Source of the DNA: Pseudomonas frederiksbergensis
GTDB lineage: Bacteria > Pseudomonadota > Gammaproteobacteria > Pseudomonadales > Pseudomonadaceae
Assembly: GCF_003732665.1 (NCBI RefSeq)
Contig: NZ_MOBP01000023.1
Coordinates: 186,001-250,000, forward strand
Length of the DNA stretch: 64,000 nt
Reading direction: 5' to 3'
A program made the position numbers and the translations under genes. Numbering within the stretch: position 1 is the first letter of the stretch; each line of letters opens with the position of its first letter. Positions 8,696 to 17,404 of the stretch are shown in pieces. Under the pieces are notes generated by a model. The model was not told where the DNA came from. It saw only the letters and a program-made list of their open reading frames with translations, and ran no database searches.

Positions 8696-9034
8696 ATGAG
8701 CTTTTTTATCTCTAATGCCATGGCCGACGCTGCTGCACCGGCAGCTGCAGGCCCAATGGGTGGCGGCTTTGAGTGGATTTTCCTGGTCGGTTTCCTGGTC
8801 ATCTTCTACCTGATGATCTGGCGTCCACAGGCCAAGCGCGCCAAAGAACAGAAGAACCTGCTCGGCAGCCTGCAAAAAGGCGACGAAGTTGTGACCACCG
8901 GTGGTATCGCCGGCAAGATCACTAAAGTGGCAGATGATTTCGTGGTTCTGGAAGTTTCCGACACCGTGGAAATGAAGTTCCAGAAAGGCGCCATCGCCGC
9001 CACGCTGCCAAAAGGCACGCTCAAAGCGATCTAA
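8696..9034 (+). CDS. yajC: Preprotein translocase subunit YajC
   Basis: This small 112-aa membrane protein has one transmembrane segment (about residues 25-45, WIFLVGFLVIFYLMIWRPQ). A cytoplasmic domain follows with the family motif GDEVVTTGGIAGKI. YajC is an accessory partner of SecDF-SecYEG. It lies 43 bases after tgt and 63 bases before secD. Confidence 0.95.
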   Translation: MSFFISNAMADAAAPAAAGPMGGGFEWIFLVGFLVIFYLMIWRPQAKRAKEQKNLLGSLQKGDEVVTTGGIAGKITKVADDFVVLEVSDTVEMKFQKGAIAATLPKGTLKAI

Positions 9035-9057
9035 GTTTCAACTTCTACTCAATCGAC

Positions 9058-9076
9058 GGGGCGCGCAAGGCGCCCC
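9058..9076 (+). other. GC-rich hairpin between yajC and secD
   Basis: GGGGCGC (9058-9064) pairs with GCGCCCC (9070-9076) over the loop GCAAG. No T run follows, so it is not a standard terminator. It lies about 20 bases before the secD start and could affect secD translation or mRNA stability; this is inference. Confidence 0.5.
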
Positions 9077-9097
9077 GCGTCATAAGCGGGCGGCGTG

Positions 9098-10966
9098 ATG
9101 CTGAACAAATACCCTCTGTGGAAATACATTCTGATCCTGGCGGTGCTGGCGGTCGGTCTGATTTATTCCGCTCCCAATCTTTACCCTGATGACCCGGCCA
9201 TTCAGGTCAGCGGTGCAAGCACTGCGCTGTTGGTCAATCAGGCTGATCTGGATCGTGTGAGCACTGCGCTCAAGGAATCCGGGATCAACGTCAAGGCAGC
9301 CACGCTGTCGGCCAACGGCAAGGGCGGGCTGATTCGCCTGACCAAGGCTGAAGACCAGTTGCCGGCCAAAGACGTCGTGCGCAAGGCATTGGGTGATGAC
9401 TACGTCGTTGCACTGAACCTGGCACAAACCACCCCGCAATGGCTGCGCAGCCTCGGCGCGCACCCGATGAAGCTGGGTCTGGACTTGTCCGGTGGTGTGC
9501 ACTTCCTGCTGGAAGTGGACATGGACAAAGCCCTCGACGCACGCTTGAAAGTGTACGAAGGCGATGTGAAAAGCCTGTTGCGTAAAGAGAAACTGCGCTA
9601 TCGCAGCCTGCCGCAACTGGGCGGCGCCATTCAGTTGGGCTTCACTGACGAAGCAACCCGCGAACAGGCCCGTGCGCTGGTCCGCAAGAACTTCAACGAT
9701 TTCGACATTGTTCCGGCTGACCTGAATGGCCAACCGGTACTGCGTCTGGCGATGACCCCGGCCAAGCTGGCGGAAATCCGTGAATACTCCATCAAGCAGA
9801 ACTTGACCACGGTACGTAACCGCGTCAACGAGCTGGGTGTTGCTGAGCCGATCGTCCAGCGTCAGGGCGCCAACCGCATCGTGGTTGAGCTGCCGGGCGT
9901 GCAGGACACCGCAGAAGCCAAGCGTATCCTCGGCAAGACGGCAAACCTTGAATTCCGTCTGGCTGCAGAACCAGGTGCTTCGAAAGCCACTTCCGAATCG
10001 TTCGAGTTCCGTGAAGGCAAGCGTCCGCCGGCACAGATCGAGCGTGGCCTGATCATCACCGGTGACCAGGTCACTGACGCCAAGGCTGGCTTCGGCGAGC
10101 ACGGCACGCCAGAAGTGAACATCCGTCTGGATGGCCACGGTGGCGAACTGATGAGCCGCGCAACCCGCAGCAACGTCGGTCGCAGCATGGCGGTGATCTT
10201 CATCGAGCAACGCCCTGTCACCACTTACACCAAGCAAGTGGTCGATGGCGTCGAGAAAGACGTAGCCGTTCAAACGTTCAAAGAAGAGAAGAAGATCATC
10301 AGCCTGGCGACCATCCAGTCGCCGCTGGGTGCTCAGTTCCGCATCACGGGCCTGAACGGTCAGGGCGAGTCGTCCGAACTGGCGCTGTTGCTGCGTGCCG
10401 GTGGTCTGGCTGCACCGATGTACTTCGCTGAAGAGCGCACCATTGGCCCGAGCCTGGGTGCCGACAACATCACCAAGGGTATCGATGCATCGCTGTGGGG
10501 CATGTTGTTTGTCTCGCTGTTCATCATCGCCATCTACCGCTTCTTCGGCATCATCGCCACCGTCGCGCTGGGCGTGAACATGGTGCTGCTGCTGGCCCTG
10601 ATGTCGCTGCTGGGTGCAACACTGACCCTGCCGGGTATCGCGGGTATCGTGCTGACCATGGGTATGGCGGTCGATGCCAACGTTCTGATCTTCTCGCGGA
10701 TTCGTGAAGAGATCGCGGCGGGCATGACGGTACAACGGGCAATCAACGAAGGCTTCGGCCGGGCATTCACCGCGATTCTCGACGCCAACCTGACAACATT
10801 GTTGGTCGGCGGGATTCTGTTTGCGATGGGCACCGGTCCCGTCAAAGGCTTCGCAGTGACCATGTCCCTCGGGATCTTTACCTCGATGTTCACGGCCATC
10901 ATGGTGACCCGCGCGATGGTCAACCTGATCTTCGGCGGTCGTGACTTCAAGAAGTTGTGGATTTAA
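9098..10966 (+). CDS. secD: Protein translocase subunit SecD
   Basis: The protein (622 aa) begins MLNKYPLWKYILILAVL, matching the SecD N terminus. A GTG three bases earlier (9095) is also in frame, but the ATG is preferred by similarity. It has one N-terminal membrane segment, a large periplasmic domain (LGLDLSGGVHFLLEVD, then a P1 domain), and a C-terminal block of five membrane segments containing GMAVDANVLIFSRIREE. SecDF uses the proton gradient to complete export through SecYEG. secF follows after 9 bases. Confidence 0.97.
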   Translation: MLNKYPLWKYILILAVLAVGLIYSAPNLYPDDPAIQVSGASTALLVNQADLDRVSTALKESGINVKAATLSANGKGGLIRLTKAEDQLPAKDVVRKALGDDYVVALNLAQTTPQWLRSLGAHPMKLGLDLSGGVHFLLEVDMDKALDARLKVYEGDVKSLLRKEKLRYRSLPQLGGAIQLGFTDEATREQARALVRKNFNDFDIVPADLNGQPVLRLAMTPAKLAEIREYSIKQNLTTVRNRVNELGVAEPIVQRQGANRIVVELPGVQDTAEAKRILGKTANLEFRLAAEPGASKATSESFEFREGKRPPAQIERGLIITGDQVTDAKAGFGEHGTPEVNIRLDGHGGELMSRATRSNVGRSMAVIFIEQRPVTTYTKQVVDGVEKDVAVQTFKEEKKIISLATIQSPLGAQFRITGLNGQGESSELALLLRAGGLAAPMYFAEERTIGPSLGADNITKGIDASLWGMLFVSLFIIAIYRFFGIIATVALGVNMVLLLALMSLLGATLTLPGIAGIVLTMGMAVDANVLIFSRIREEIAAGMTVQRAINEGFGRAFTAILDANLTTLLVGGILFAMGTGPVKGFAVTMSLGIFTSMFTAIMVTRAMVNLIFGGRDFKKLWI

Positions 10967-10975
10967 GGGGCTGCC

Positions 10976-11890
10976 ATGTTACGTACAATCAACTTCATGG
11001 GCGTTCGCAACTTTGCGTTCGGCGTCACATTGTTCCTCAGTGCGCTGGCCATTTTCAGCGTCTTCCACAAGGGCATGAACTGGGGCCTGGACTTCACCGG
11101 CGGTACGCTCATTGAGCTGACCTACGAGCGTCCGGCCGATGTGTCCAAGGTGCGTACCCAGCTCTCTGAGTCGGGCTACCACGAAGCCATCGTGCAGAGC
11201 TTTGGCGCGACGACTGACCTGCTGGTGCGTATGCCTGGCGAAGACCCGCAACTGGGTCACCAGGTCGCTGAAGCGCTGCTGAAGGTCGGCGGCGACAACC
11301 CGGCGACGGTCAAGCGCGTCGAGTTCGTCGGCCCGCAGGTGGGTGAAGAGCTGCGCGACCAGGGGGGCCTCGGCATGCTGATGGCGCTGGGCGGCATCCT
11401 GATCTACCTGGCTTTCCGCTTTCAGTGGAAATTCGCGGTCGGCGCCATTGTTTCGCTGATCCACGACGTGATCGTGACCATCGGTATCCTGTCGTTCTTC
11501 CAGATCACCTTCGATTTGACGGTACTGGCGGCGGTACTGGCGATCATTGGTTACTCGCTTAACGACACCATCGTGGTATTCGACCGGGTTCGTGAGAACT
11601 TCCGTGTCCTGCGCAAGGCCAACCTGATCGAGAACATCAACATCTCGACCACGCAAACCCTGTTGCGGACCATGGCCACTTCGATCTCCACTTTGTTGGC
11701 GATCGCGGCGCTGTTGTTCTTCGGCGGCGACAACCTGTTCGGCTTCTCCATTGCCCTGTTCATCGGTGTACTGGCGGGTACTTACTCGTCGATCTACATC
11801 GCGAACGTGGTGCTGATCTGGCTGAACCTGAACAGCGAGGATCTGATTCCTCCTGCGGCGACCGAGAAGGAAGTCGACGACCGTCCATAA
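10976..11890 (+). CDS. secF: Protein translocase subunit SecF
   Basis: The 304-aa protein has six membrane segments. The periplasmic motif NWGLDFTGGTLIEL and the C-terminal motif GYSLNDTIVVFDRVREN of the SecF/RND-like family are both present. It forms the SecDF complex with the upstream product. A strong terminator starts about 30 bases after the stop, closing the queA-tgt-yajC-secDF operon. Confidence 0.97.
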   Translation: MLRTINFMGVRNFAFGVTLFLSALAIFSVFHKGMNWGLDFTGGTLIELTYERPADVSKVRTQLSESGYHEAIVQSFGATTDLLVRMPGEDPQLGHQVAEALLKVGGDNPATVKRVEFVGPQVGEELRDQGGLGMLMALGGILIYLAFRFQWKFAVGAIVSLIHDVIVTIGILSFFQITFDLTVLAAVLAIIGYSLNDTIVVFDRVRENFRVLRKANLIENINISTTQTLLRTMATSISTLLAIAALLFFGGDNLFGFSIALFIGVLAGTYSSIYIANVVLIWLNLNSEDLIPPAATEKEVDDRP

Positions 11891-11917
11891 CGGCCATCGC
11901 TTTCCCGGTTGTCTGCC

Positions 11918-11950
11918 AAAAAAGGCGCGAGTTGAACTCGCGCCTTTTTT
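11918..11950 (+). terminator. Terminator of the queA-secF operon
   Basis: GGCGCGAG (11924-11931) pairs with CTCGCGCC (11937-11944) over the loop TTGAA. A runs precede it and T runs follow it (11945-11950). Confidence 0.88.
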
Positions 11951-12011
11951 TATGCTCCAAGGCTGGGAGAAGCGCGGGCATTGACCCGCATGTGATGGTC
12001 AGGAGGTTCAT

Positions 12012-12560
12012 GTGAACAAGTCGTTGCTGGTTGGTGCGGTACTGGGTGCTGTCGGTGTGACTGCCGGGGGCGCTGTTGCCACCTACAGCCTGGTTAAAAG
12101 CGGCCCTGAGTATGCGCAAGTGTTGGCCGTCGAACCGGTAAAAACACAGATCAAGACTCCACGTGAAGTGTGCAAGGACGTTGCAGTGACCCGTCAGGCG
12201 CCGGTCAAGGATCAACACCAGATCCTCGGTACGGTCCTGGGTGCAGTGGGCGGTGGTTTGCTCGGCAACCAGATCGGTGGCGGTAATGGTAAGAAGCTCG
12301 CGACCGTTGCCGGTGCTGTCGGCGGTGGCTATGCGGGGAACAAGGTCCAGGAAGGTATGCAGAATCGCGATACCTACACCACGACCCAGACTCGCTGTAA
12401 CACCGTGAATGACATCAGCGACAAGGTTGTCGGCTACGACGTCCGTTATTCGCTGGATGGCAAGGAAGGCAAAGTGCGGATGGATCGTGATCCGGGCAAC
12501 CAGATTCCGGTCGACAAGGAAGGTAAGTTGATCCTGTCGCAGAACGAACCGGGTCAGTGA
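12012..12560 (+). CDS. Glycine-zipper 2TM-domain envelope protein
   Basis: The 182-aa protein starts at a GTG (12012) five bases after a perfect AGGAGG (12001-12006). An ATG overlapping by one base (12010) is out of frame and followed at once by TGA. A hydrophobic N terminus (LLVGAVLGAVGVTAGGAVATY) acts as signal or anchor. The central glycine zipper (ILGTVLGAVGGGLLGNQIGGGNGKK and repeats) is that of the Rickettsia 17-kDa antigen/SlyB-like superfamily. The precise role is unknown, but such proteins sit in or near the outer membrane. It is a single-gene unit between two terminators. Confidence 0.82.
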   Translation: MNKSLLVGAVLGAVGVTAGGAVATYSLVKSGPEYAQVLAVEPVKTQIKTPREVCKDVAVTRQAPVKDQHQILGTVLGAVGGGLLGNQIGGGNGKKLATVAGAVGGGYAGNKVQEGMQNRDTYTTTQTRCNTVNDISDKVVGYDVRYSLDGKEGKVRMDRDPGNQIPVDKEGKLILSQNEPGQ

Positions 12561-12585
12561 TGAGCTGATTGCCTGATTCAAAAAG

Positions 12586-12610
12586 AAGCACCCGCGAGGG
12601 TGCTTTTTTT
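12586..12610 (+). terminator. Terminator of the glycine-zipper gene
   Basis: AAGCACCC (12586-12593) pairs with GGGTGCTT (12598-12605) over the tetraloop GCGA, and T7 follows. Confidence 0.9.
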
Positions 12611-12643
12611 GTGCCCCCAATTTCTGCATCACCACAAATCCCC

Positions 12644-12733
12644 TGTGGGAGCGGGCTTGCTCGCGAAAGCGGTGTGTCATTCAGCATATGCGCCGACTGA
12701 CACACCGCATTCGCGAGCAAGCCCGCTCCCACA
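12644..12733. repeat. Paired REP element (REPIN type), class GTGGGAGCGGGCTTGCTCGCGA
   Basis: A TGTGGGAGC arm begins at 12644 and its reverse copy ends at 12733. The inner flanks GCGGTGTGTCA and TGACACACCGC also pair, so the whole 90-base unit can form one long hairpin with a short loop. Confidence 0.88.
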
Positions 12734-12770
12734 TTGGTTCGGTGGTGGTTTTGGGGCGAATTCCAGGCAT

Positions 12771-12800
12771 AAAAAAAGCACCCCGAAAGGTGCTTTTTTT
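12771..12800. terminator. Terminator of suhB (bidirectional)
   Basis: Seven A plus GCACC (12771-12782) pairs with GGTGC plus seven T (12789-12800) over the loop CCGAAA. It lies 12 bases after the suhB stop, on the minus strand. Confidence 0.88.
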
Positions 12801-12812
12801 GTGGGCGTTCGC

Positions 12813-13628
12813 TTAGCGTTTCAGCGAGGCCGGCAGGTGCGGCTGGATCGCCGTCAGAACTGCTTTGAAGCACTTGGTGTTACCAGCAACAACGTGACCT
12901 TTTTCAAGGAAGTCGTGACCGCCGGTGAAGTCGCTCACCAAACCGCCGGCTTCCTGGATCAGCAGGGCGCCTGCAGCCATGTCCCACTCGGACAGGCCCG
13001 ACTCCCAGAACGCGTCGAAACGACCGGCAGCCACGTAGGCCAGGTCCAGGCTGGCGGAACCGGCGCGGCGGATGCCGGCGGTCTGGCCAACCAGGGCGCG
13101 GAACATGCCCAGGTAGTTGTCGAGGTTGTCCATCTGGTCGTCACGGAACGGGAAGCCAGTGCCCAGCAGAGCGCCGTCGAGGCTGGTGCGACCGCTGACG
13201 CGCAGGCGACGACCGTTCAGTTGAGCGCCGCGACCACGGCTGGCGGTGAATTCTTCCTGGCGAACCGGGTCCAGAACAACAGCGTGTTCCAGGCGACCGC
13301 GGTATTTGCAGGCGATGCTGACAGCGAAGTGAGGAATGCCGCGCAGGAAGTTGGTGGTGCCGTCCAGCGGATCGATGATCCACAGGTAGTCTTCGCCTTC
13401 GCCGCTGCCCGGGTGCATGCCGGTTTCTTCACCGAGAATGCCGTGGGTAGGGTAGGCCTTGCGCAGCGCGTCGATGATTTTCTGCTCAGCGGCGCGATCC
13501 ACCTCGGATACGTAATCCTTGGCGTCTTTTTCGTCGACCTTGATGGTATCCAGGCGCTCGATGGAGCGGAAGATCAATTCACTGGCGCTGCGGGCGGCGC
13601 GCAGCGCGATATTCAGCATGGGCTGCAT
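12813..13628 (-). CDS. suhB: Inositol-1-monophosphatase SuhB
   Basis: The 271-aa protein is a magnesium-dependent phosphatase of the IMPase superfamily. Motifs are clear: GEETG, the metal site DYLWIIDPLDGTTNF and the second site WDMAAGALLIQEAGG. In enteric bacteria SuhB also binds NusA in rRNA antitermination, and in P. aeruginosa it affects virulence regulation; whether this holds here is not visible. It is divergent from trmJ with about 145 bases between the starts. Confidence 0.95.
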   Translation of the reverse strand: MQPMLNIALRAARSASELIFRSIERLDTIKVDEKDAKDYVSEVDRAAEQKIIDALRKAYPTHGILGEETGMHPGSGEGEDYLWIIDPLDGTTNFLRGIPHFAVSIACKYRGRLEHAVVLDPVRQEEFTASRGRGAQLNGRRLRVSGRTSLDGALLGTGFPFRDDQMDNLDNYLGMFRALVGQTAGIRRAGSASLDLAYVAAGRFDAFWESGLSEWDMAAGALLIQEAGGLVSDFTGGHDFLEKGHVVAGNTKCFKAVLTAIQPHLPASLKR

Positions 13629-13773
13629 GGATGTGTCACCTAAGGTTGTTAAAGAAAGCCGGGCATTCTATCAGAACTTTTCTACAGGTGAAGGTCGGTG
13701 TTCGCTTTCATAGCTTAACGGTAGTGGGCGCTGTAAGATTCGGCTCCCAAATTTGTGTTCGAGATCGCCTCCC

Positions 13774-14544
13774 GTGCTGCATAACATTCGTGTCGTCCTG
13801 GTCAATACCAGCCATCCCGGCAACATCGGCGGGGCTGCGCGTGCCATGAAGAACATGGGCCTGTCGCGGCTGGTGCTGGTCGAACCAAGGTTGTTCCCGC
13901 ATCACGAGGCCGATGCCCGCGCCTCCGGTGCCGGCGACATCCTTGAAAACGCGCAAGTCGTCGCCACCTTGGAAGATGCCTTGGTCGGCTGCAATCTGGT
14001 TCTGGGCACCAGTGCCCGTGACCGGCGCATTCCCTGGCCGCTGCTCGATCCCCGCGAATGCGGCACGAAAGTGGTTGAGGAAGCTGCGCAAGGCGCAGAA
14101 ATCGCCTTGGTCTTCGGCCGTGAAGATTCCGGCCTGACCAATGAAGAGCTGCAGCGATGTCATTATCACGTGCACATTCCATCAGACCCTGAGTTCAGTT
14201 CGCTGAACCTTGGGGCAGCGGTGCAGGTGTTGAGTTATGAAGTACGCATGTCCTGGCTCGCGGCCCAAGGTCAGCCGAGCAAGGTCGAGAAGGATGAAGT
14301 GGCATCCACCAAAAGTGGCGAGCTGGCGACCATGGATGAGCTGGAGCGATTCTATGAACACCTGGAACAAACCCTGGTGGCCATTGAATTCCTCGACCCG
14401 GAAAAGCCACGACACTTGATGGCGCGCCTGCGTCGGTTGTACGGACGAAGCTCGGTCAGCCGGGCGGAAATGAATATATTGCGTGGCATCCTCACGGAAA
14501 CCCAGAAAGCGGCCCGTGGCGAGCTTCTTAAGCGGAAGGATTAA
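13774..14544 (+). CDS. trmJ: tRNA (cytidine/uridine-32-2'-O)-methyltransferase TrmJ
   Basis: This SPOUT-class methyltransferase starts at GTG 13774 (VLHNIRVVLVNTSHPGNIGGAARAMK), which matches the family N terminus and gives 256 aa. An in-frame TTG seven codons earlier looks less likely. Family blocks VLGTSARDR, LVFGREDSGLTNEEL and the knot SLNLGAAVQVLSYE are present. It methylates ribose 32 in the anticodon loop of some tRNAs. It is followed after only two bases by cysE, as is usual in Pseudomonas. Confidence 0.94.
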   Translation: MLHNIRVVLVNTSHPGNIGGAARAMKNMGLSRLVLVEPRLFPHHEADARASGAGDILENAQVVATLEDALVGCNLVLGTSARDRRIPWPLLDPRECGTKVVEEAAQGAEIALVFGREDSGLTNEELQRCHYHVHIPSDPEFSSLNLGAAVQVLSYEVRMSWLAAQGQPSKVEKDEVASTKSGELATMDELERFYEHLEQTLVAIEFLDPEKPRHLMARLRRLYGRSSVSRAEMNILRGILTETQKAARGELLKRKD

Positions 14545-14546
14545 AA

Positions 14547-15323
14547 ATGTTCGAGCGTTTGCGTGAAGATATCCAGAGTGTTTTCCACCGTGATCCAGCA
14601 GCGCGTAACGCTTTTGAAGTCCTGACTTGCTACCCCGGCATGCATGCCATCTGGATCCATCGCCTGTCGTCGGCCCTGTGGGGCATGGGCTGGAAGTGGC
14701 TGGCGCGGCTGGTGTCGAACTTCGGTCGCTGGTTGACCGGGATCGAGATCCATCCGGGTGCCAAGGTGGGGCGTCGCTTCTTTATTGACCATGGCATGGG
14801 CATCGTCATCGGCGAAACTGCTGAAATCGGTAATGACGTCACCCTTTACCAAGGTGTGACCCTGGGCGGCACCAGTTGGAACAAGGGTAAGCGTCACCCG
14901 ACTCTGGAAGATGGCGTGGTCGTGGGGGCGGGCGCCAAGGTGCTTGGGCCGTTCACTGTCGGCGCTGGAGCCAAAGTTGGTTCCAATGCGGTGGTGACCA
15001 AGGCTGTGCCGCCGGGTGCGACAGTGGTCGGGATTCCGGGGCGGATCATCGTCAAGTCCGATGAAGAGCAGGACGCCAAGCGCAAGGCGATGGCTGAGAA
15101 GATTGGTTTTGATGCCTACGGTGTCGGTGAAGATATGCCGGACCCGGTGGCTCGCGCCATTGGTCAACTGCTCGATCATCTGCAAGCGGTCGATGGTCGG
15201 CTGGAAGGCATGTGCGGCGCGCTGAAGGACCTGGGTAGTAATTACTGCGCCAAGGATTTGCCTGAGCTGCGCGAAGAAGACTTCGCCTGCGTCAAAGGCA
15301 AGGATGAGAGTCAGGCCAGTTAG
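14547..15323 (+). CDS. cysE: Serine O-acetyltransferase CysE
   Basis: The 258-aa enzyme makes O-acetylserine, the precursor of cysteine. The C-terminal left-handed beta-helix hexapeptide repeats are evident: IHPGAKVGRRFFIDHGMG, VTLGGTSWNKGKRHPT, VGAGAKVLGPFTVGAGAKVG. The catalytic HPT and DHG motifs are also present. Its place just before the isc operon fits, because cysteine is the sulfur donor for IscS. Confidence 0.95.
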   Translation: MFERLREDIQSVFHRDPAARNAFEVLTCYPGMHAIWIHRLSSALWGMGWKWLARLVSNFGRWLTGIEIHPGAKVGRRFFIDHGMGIVIGETAEIGNDVTLYQGVTLGGTSWNKGKRHPTLEDGVVVGAGAKVLGPFTVGAGAKVGSNAVVTKAVPPGATVVGIPGRIIVKSDEEQDAKRKAMAEKIGFDAYGVGEDMPDPVARAIGQLLDHLQAVDGRLEGMCGALKDLGSNYCAKDLPELREEDFACVKGKDESQAS

Positions 15324-15337
15324 ACCGGGTTGGCCCC

Positions 15338-15404
15338 TTCGCGAGCAAGCCCGCTCCCACAGTAGACCGCGTCCGGATTCTGTGGGAGCGGGCTTGCTCG
15401 CGAA
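15338..15404. repeat. Paired REP element, reversed arrangement
   Basis: TTCGCGAGCAAGCCCGCTCC (from 15338) is followed by an inverted copy ending CGCGAA at 15404. The tails face outward and the GTGGGAGC ends face each other over about 20 bases. This is opposite to the arrangement at 12644-12733. Confidence 0.86.
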
Positions 15405-15480
15405 GAACGATAACGCGCATTTACTGGTGGTACGCCGCCAGCCTTTGCTATGATGCGCGCGCTCTTTTGCGGGTAAACCT

Positions 15481-15532
15481 GACTAAAGTACTAGGTCTTA
15501 TAGTTGACTTAAATACTCGGGAATAGCATACT
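15481..15532 (+). promoter_or_regulatory. isc promoter with one strong and one weak IscR-type box
   Basis: -35 TTGACT (15504-15509) and -10 CATACT (15527-15532) are 17 bases apart. A 25-base stretch at 15500-15524 beginning ATAGTTGACT and ending ACTCGGGAAT closely follows the known type 1 IscR motif and covers the -35. A weaker GACT-containing copy begins at about 15475, with its GACT at 15481, exactly 25 bases upstream of the other GACT. Holo-IscR is known to repress isc through such sites. Confidence 0.75.
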
Positions 15533-15564
15533 CGCCCCCATTCCGAACTCCGTGGTAATTGTCC

Positions 15565-16056
15565 ATGAGACTGACTACAAAAGGCCGATACGCCGTGACC
15601 GCCATGCTTGACCTGGCGTTGCACGCGCAGCACGGGCCGGTGTCCCTGGCCGATATCTCCGAGCGCCAAGGCATCTCCCTGTCCTACCTCGAACAGCTTT
15701 TCGCCAAATTGCGTCGTAGCAATCTGGTTTCCAGCGTTCGCGGCCCGGGCGGCGGCTACCAGTTGTCCCGCGAGATGCAGGGCATCCAGGTCGCCCAGGT
15801 GATCGATGCGGTAAACGAATCGGTCGATGCAACCAAATGCCAGGGCCAGGGTGATTGCCATCAAGGCGACACCTGCCTGACTCACCACTTGTGGTGCGAT
15901 CTGAGCCTGCAGATTCACGAATTTCTGAGCGGTATCAGCTTGGCTGACCTTGTGACTCGCCGTGAGGTGCAAGAAGTAGCCCAGCGTCAGGACCAGCGCC
16001 GTTGCAATGGCAAGGCGCCACGCCTGGACAAGATTGAAGCGTCCGCCGTCGAATGA
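15565..16056 (+). CDS. iscR: Fe-S-sensing regulator IscR
   Basis: The 163-aa Rrf2-family regulator starts MRLTTKGRYAVTAMLDLALH (ATG 15565; an in-frame TTG two codons earlier is less likely). The winged helix spans residues 1-65. The [2Fe-2S] ligands are exactly placed: C92, C98, C104 and H107. It should repress its own operon when loaded with a cluster and relieve repression under iron limitation or oxidative stress. It heads the complete isc operon. Confidence 0.97.
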   Translation: MRLTTKGRYAVTAMLDLALHAQHGPVSLADISERQGISLSYLEQLFAKLRRSNLVSSVRGPGGGYQLSREMQGIQVAQVIDAVNESVDATKCQGQGDCHQGDTCLTHHLWCDLSLQIHEFLSGISLADLVTRREVQEVAQRQDQRRCNGKAPRLDKIEASAVE

Positions 16057-16106
16057 CAGCCAAAGAGCTAGCGGCACGCCAGCCAGCCTGATTTAGGAGA
16101 TAGTCC

Positions 16107-17321
16107 ATGAAATTGCCGATTTACCTTGATTACTCTGCGACCACCCCGGTTGATCCGCGTGTCGCGCAAAAGATGAGTGAATGCCTGCTGGTCGACGGAA
16201 ACTTCGGTAACCCGGCGTCCCGTTCCCACGTGTTCGGCTGGAAAGCTGAAGAGTCCGTCGAAAACGCCCGTCGTCAGGTCGCCGACCTGGTCAACGCCGA
16301 CCCGCGTGAAATCGTCTGGACCTCCGGTGCCACCGAATCCGACAACCTGGCAATCAAGGGTGCGGCGCATTTCTATGCGACCAAGGGCAAACACCTGATC
16401 ACCACCAAGATTGAGCACAAGGCTGTCCTCGACACCATGCGCCAACTGGAGCGTGAAGGTTTCGAAGTGACCTACCTCGAGCCTCAGACCGATGGCCTGG
16501 TCACCCCGGCCATGATCGAAGCTGCACTGCGTGATGACACCATCCTGGTTTCGGTCATGCACGTGAACAACGAAATCGGCACCATCAACGACATCGAAGC
16601 GATCGGCGAACTGACCCGCTCCAAGGGGATTCTGTTCCACGTTGACGCGGCTCAGTCCACCGGCAAGGTCGAGATCGACCTGTCGAAGCTGAAGGTCGAC
16701 ATGATGTCGTTCTCCGCTCACAAAACCTACGGCCCTAAAGGCATCGGCGCGCTGTACGTCAGCCGCAAGCCGCGTGTGCGCATCGAAGCGACCATGCACG
16801 GCGGCGGTCACGAACGTGGCATGCGTTCCGGCACCCTGGCGACCCACCAGATCGTCGGCATGGGTGAAGCTTTCCGCGTAGCCAAGGAAGACATGGCTGC
16901 CGAGAACGTGCGCATAAAAGCCTTGAGCGACCGCTTCTTCAAACAGGTCGAAGGCCTGGAAGAGCTGTACATCAACGGCAGCATGACCGCCCGCGTACCG
17001 CATAACCTGAACCTGAGCTTCAACTACGTTGAAGGCGAGTCGCTGATCATGGCCCTCAAAGACCTGGCGGTTTCGTCCGGTTCGGCCTGCACCTCGGCTT
17101 CCCTTGAGCCTTCGTACGTACTGCGCGCCCTGGGCCGCAACGACGAACTGGCACACAGCTCGATTCGTTTCACCTTCGGCCGTTTCACCACCGAAGAAGA
17201 AATCGACTACGCCGCGCAGAAAGTCTGCGAGGCCGTTACCAAGCTGCGCACCTTGTCGCCGCTGTGGGACATGTACAAAGACGGTGTCGACATTTCGAAA
17301 ATCGAGTGGGCGGCACACTGA
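16107..17321 (+). CDS. iscS: Cysteine desulfurase IscS
   Basis: The 404-aa PLP enzyme starts MKLPIYLDYSATTPVDPRV. The PLP lysine lies in SFSAHKTYGPKG and the active cysteine in SSGSACTSASLEPSYVL. It takes sulfur from cysteine and hands it to IscU for clusters and to other carriers for tRNA thiolation. A TTAGGAGA ribosome site precedes the ATG. An 83-base gap with a hairpin separates it from iscU. Confidence 0.97.
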   Translation: MKLPIYLDYSATTPVDPRVAQKMSECLLVDGNFGNPASRSHVFGWKAEESVENARRQVADLVNADPREIVWTSGATESDNLAIKGAAHFYATKGKHLITTKIEHKAVLDTMRQLEREGFEVTYLEPQTDGLVTPAMIEAALRDDTILVSVMHVNNEIGTINDIEAIGELTRSKGILFHVDAAQSTGKVEIDLSKLKVDMMSFSAHKTYGPKGIGALYVSRKPRVRIEATMHGGGHERGMRSGTLATHQIVGMGEAFRVAKEDMAAENVRIKALSDRFFKQVEGLEELYINGSMTARVPHNLNLSFNYVEGESLIMALKDLAVSSGSACTSASLEPSYVLRALGRNDELAHSSIRFTFGRFTTEEEIDYAAQKVCEAVTKLRTLSPLWDMYKDGVDISKIEWAAH

Positions 17322-17341
17322 TTTCAAGTCGCCGCAAACCG

Positions 17342-17367
17342 GCCCTGTGAACTTAAGGTTTCAGGGC
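17342..17367 (+). other. Hairpin between iscS and iscU
   Basis: GCCCTG plus GAAC (17342-17352, with one bulged T) pairs with GTTT plus CAGGGC (17358-17367) over the loop TTAAG, without a T run. In E. coli an iscS-iscU structure stops sRNA-triggered decay and lets iscR mRNA survive; a similar role here is inference. Confidence 0.5.
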
Positions 17368-17404
17368 TCAAGAGCGACTCTCTGATGAGTGAGGATTAAG
17401 AATC

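Noticed and set aside
9095..9097. GTG as the start of SecD
   Set aside because: It precedes an ATG directly; the ATG gives the family N terminus and both differ by one residue only.
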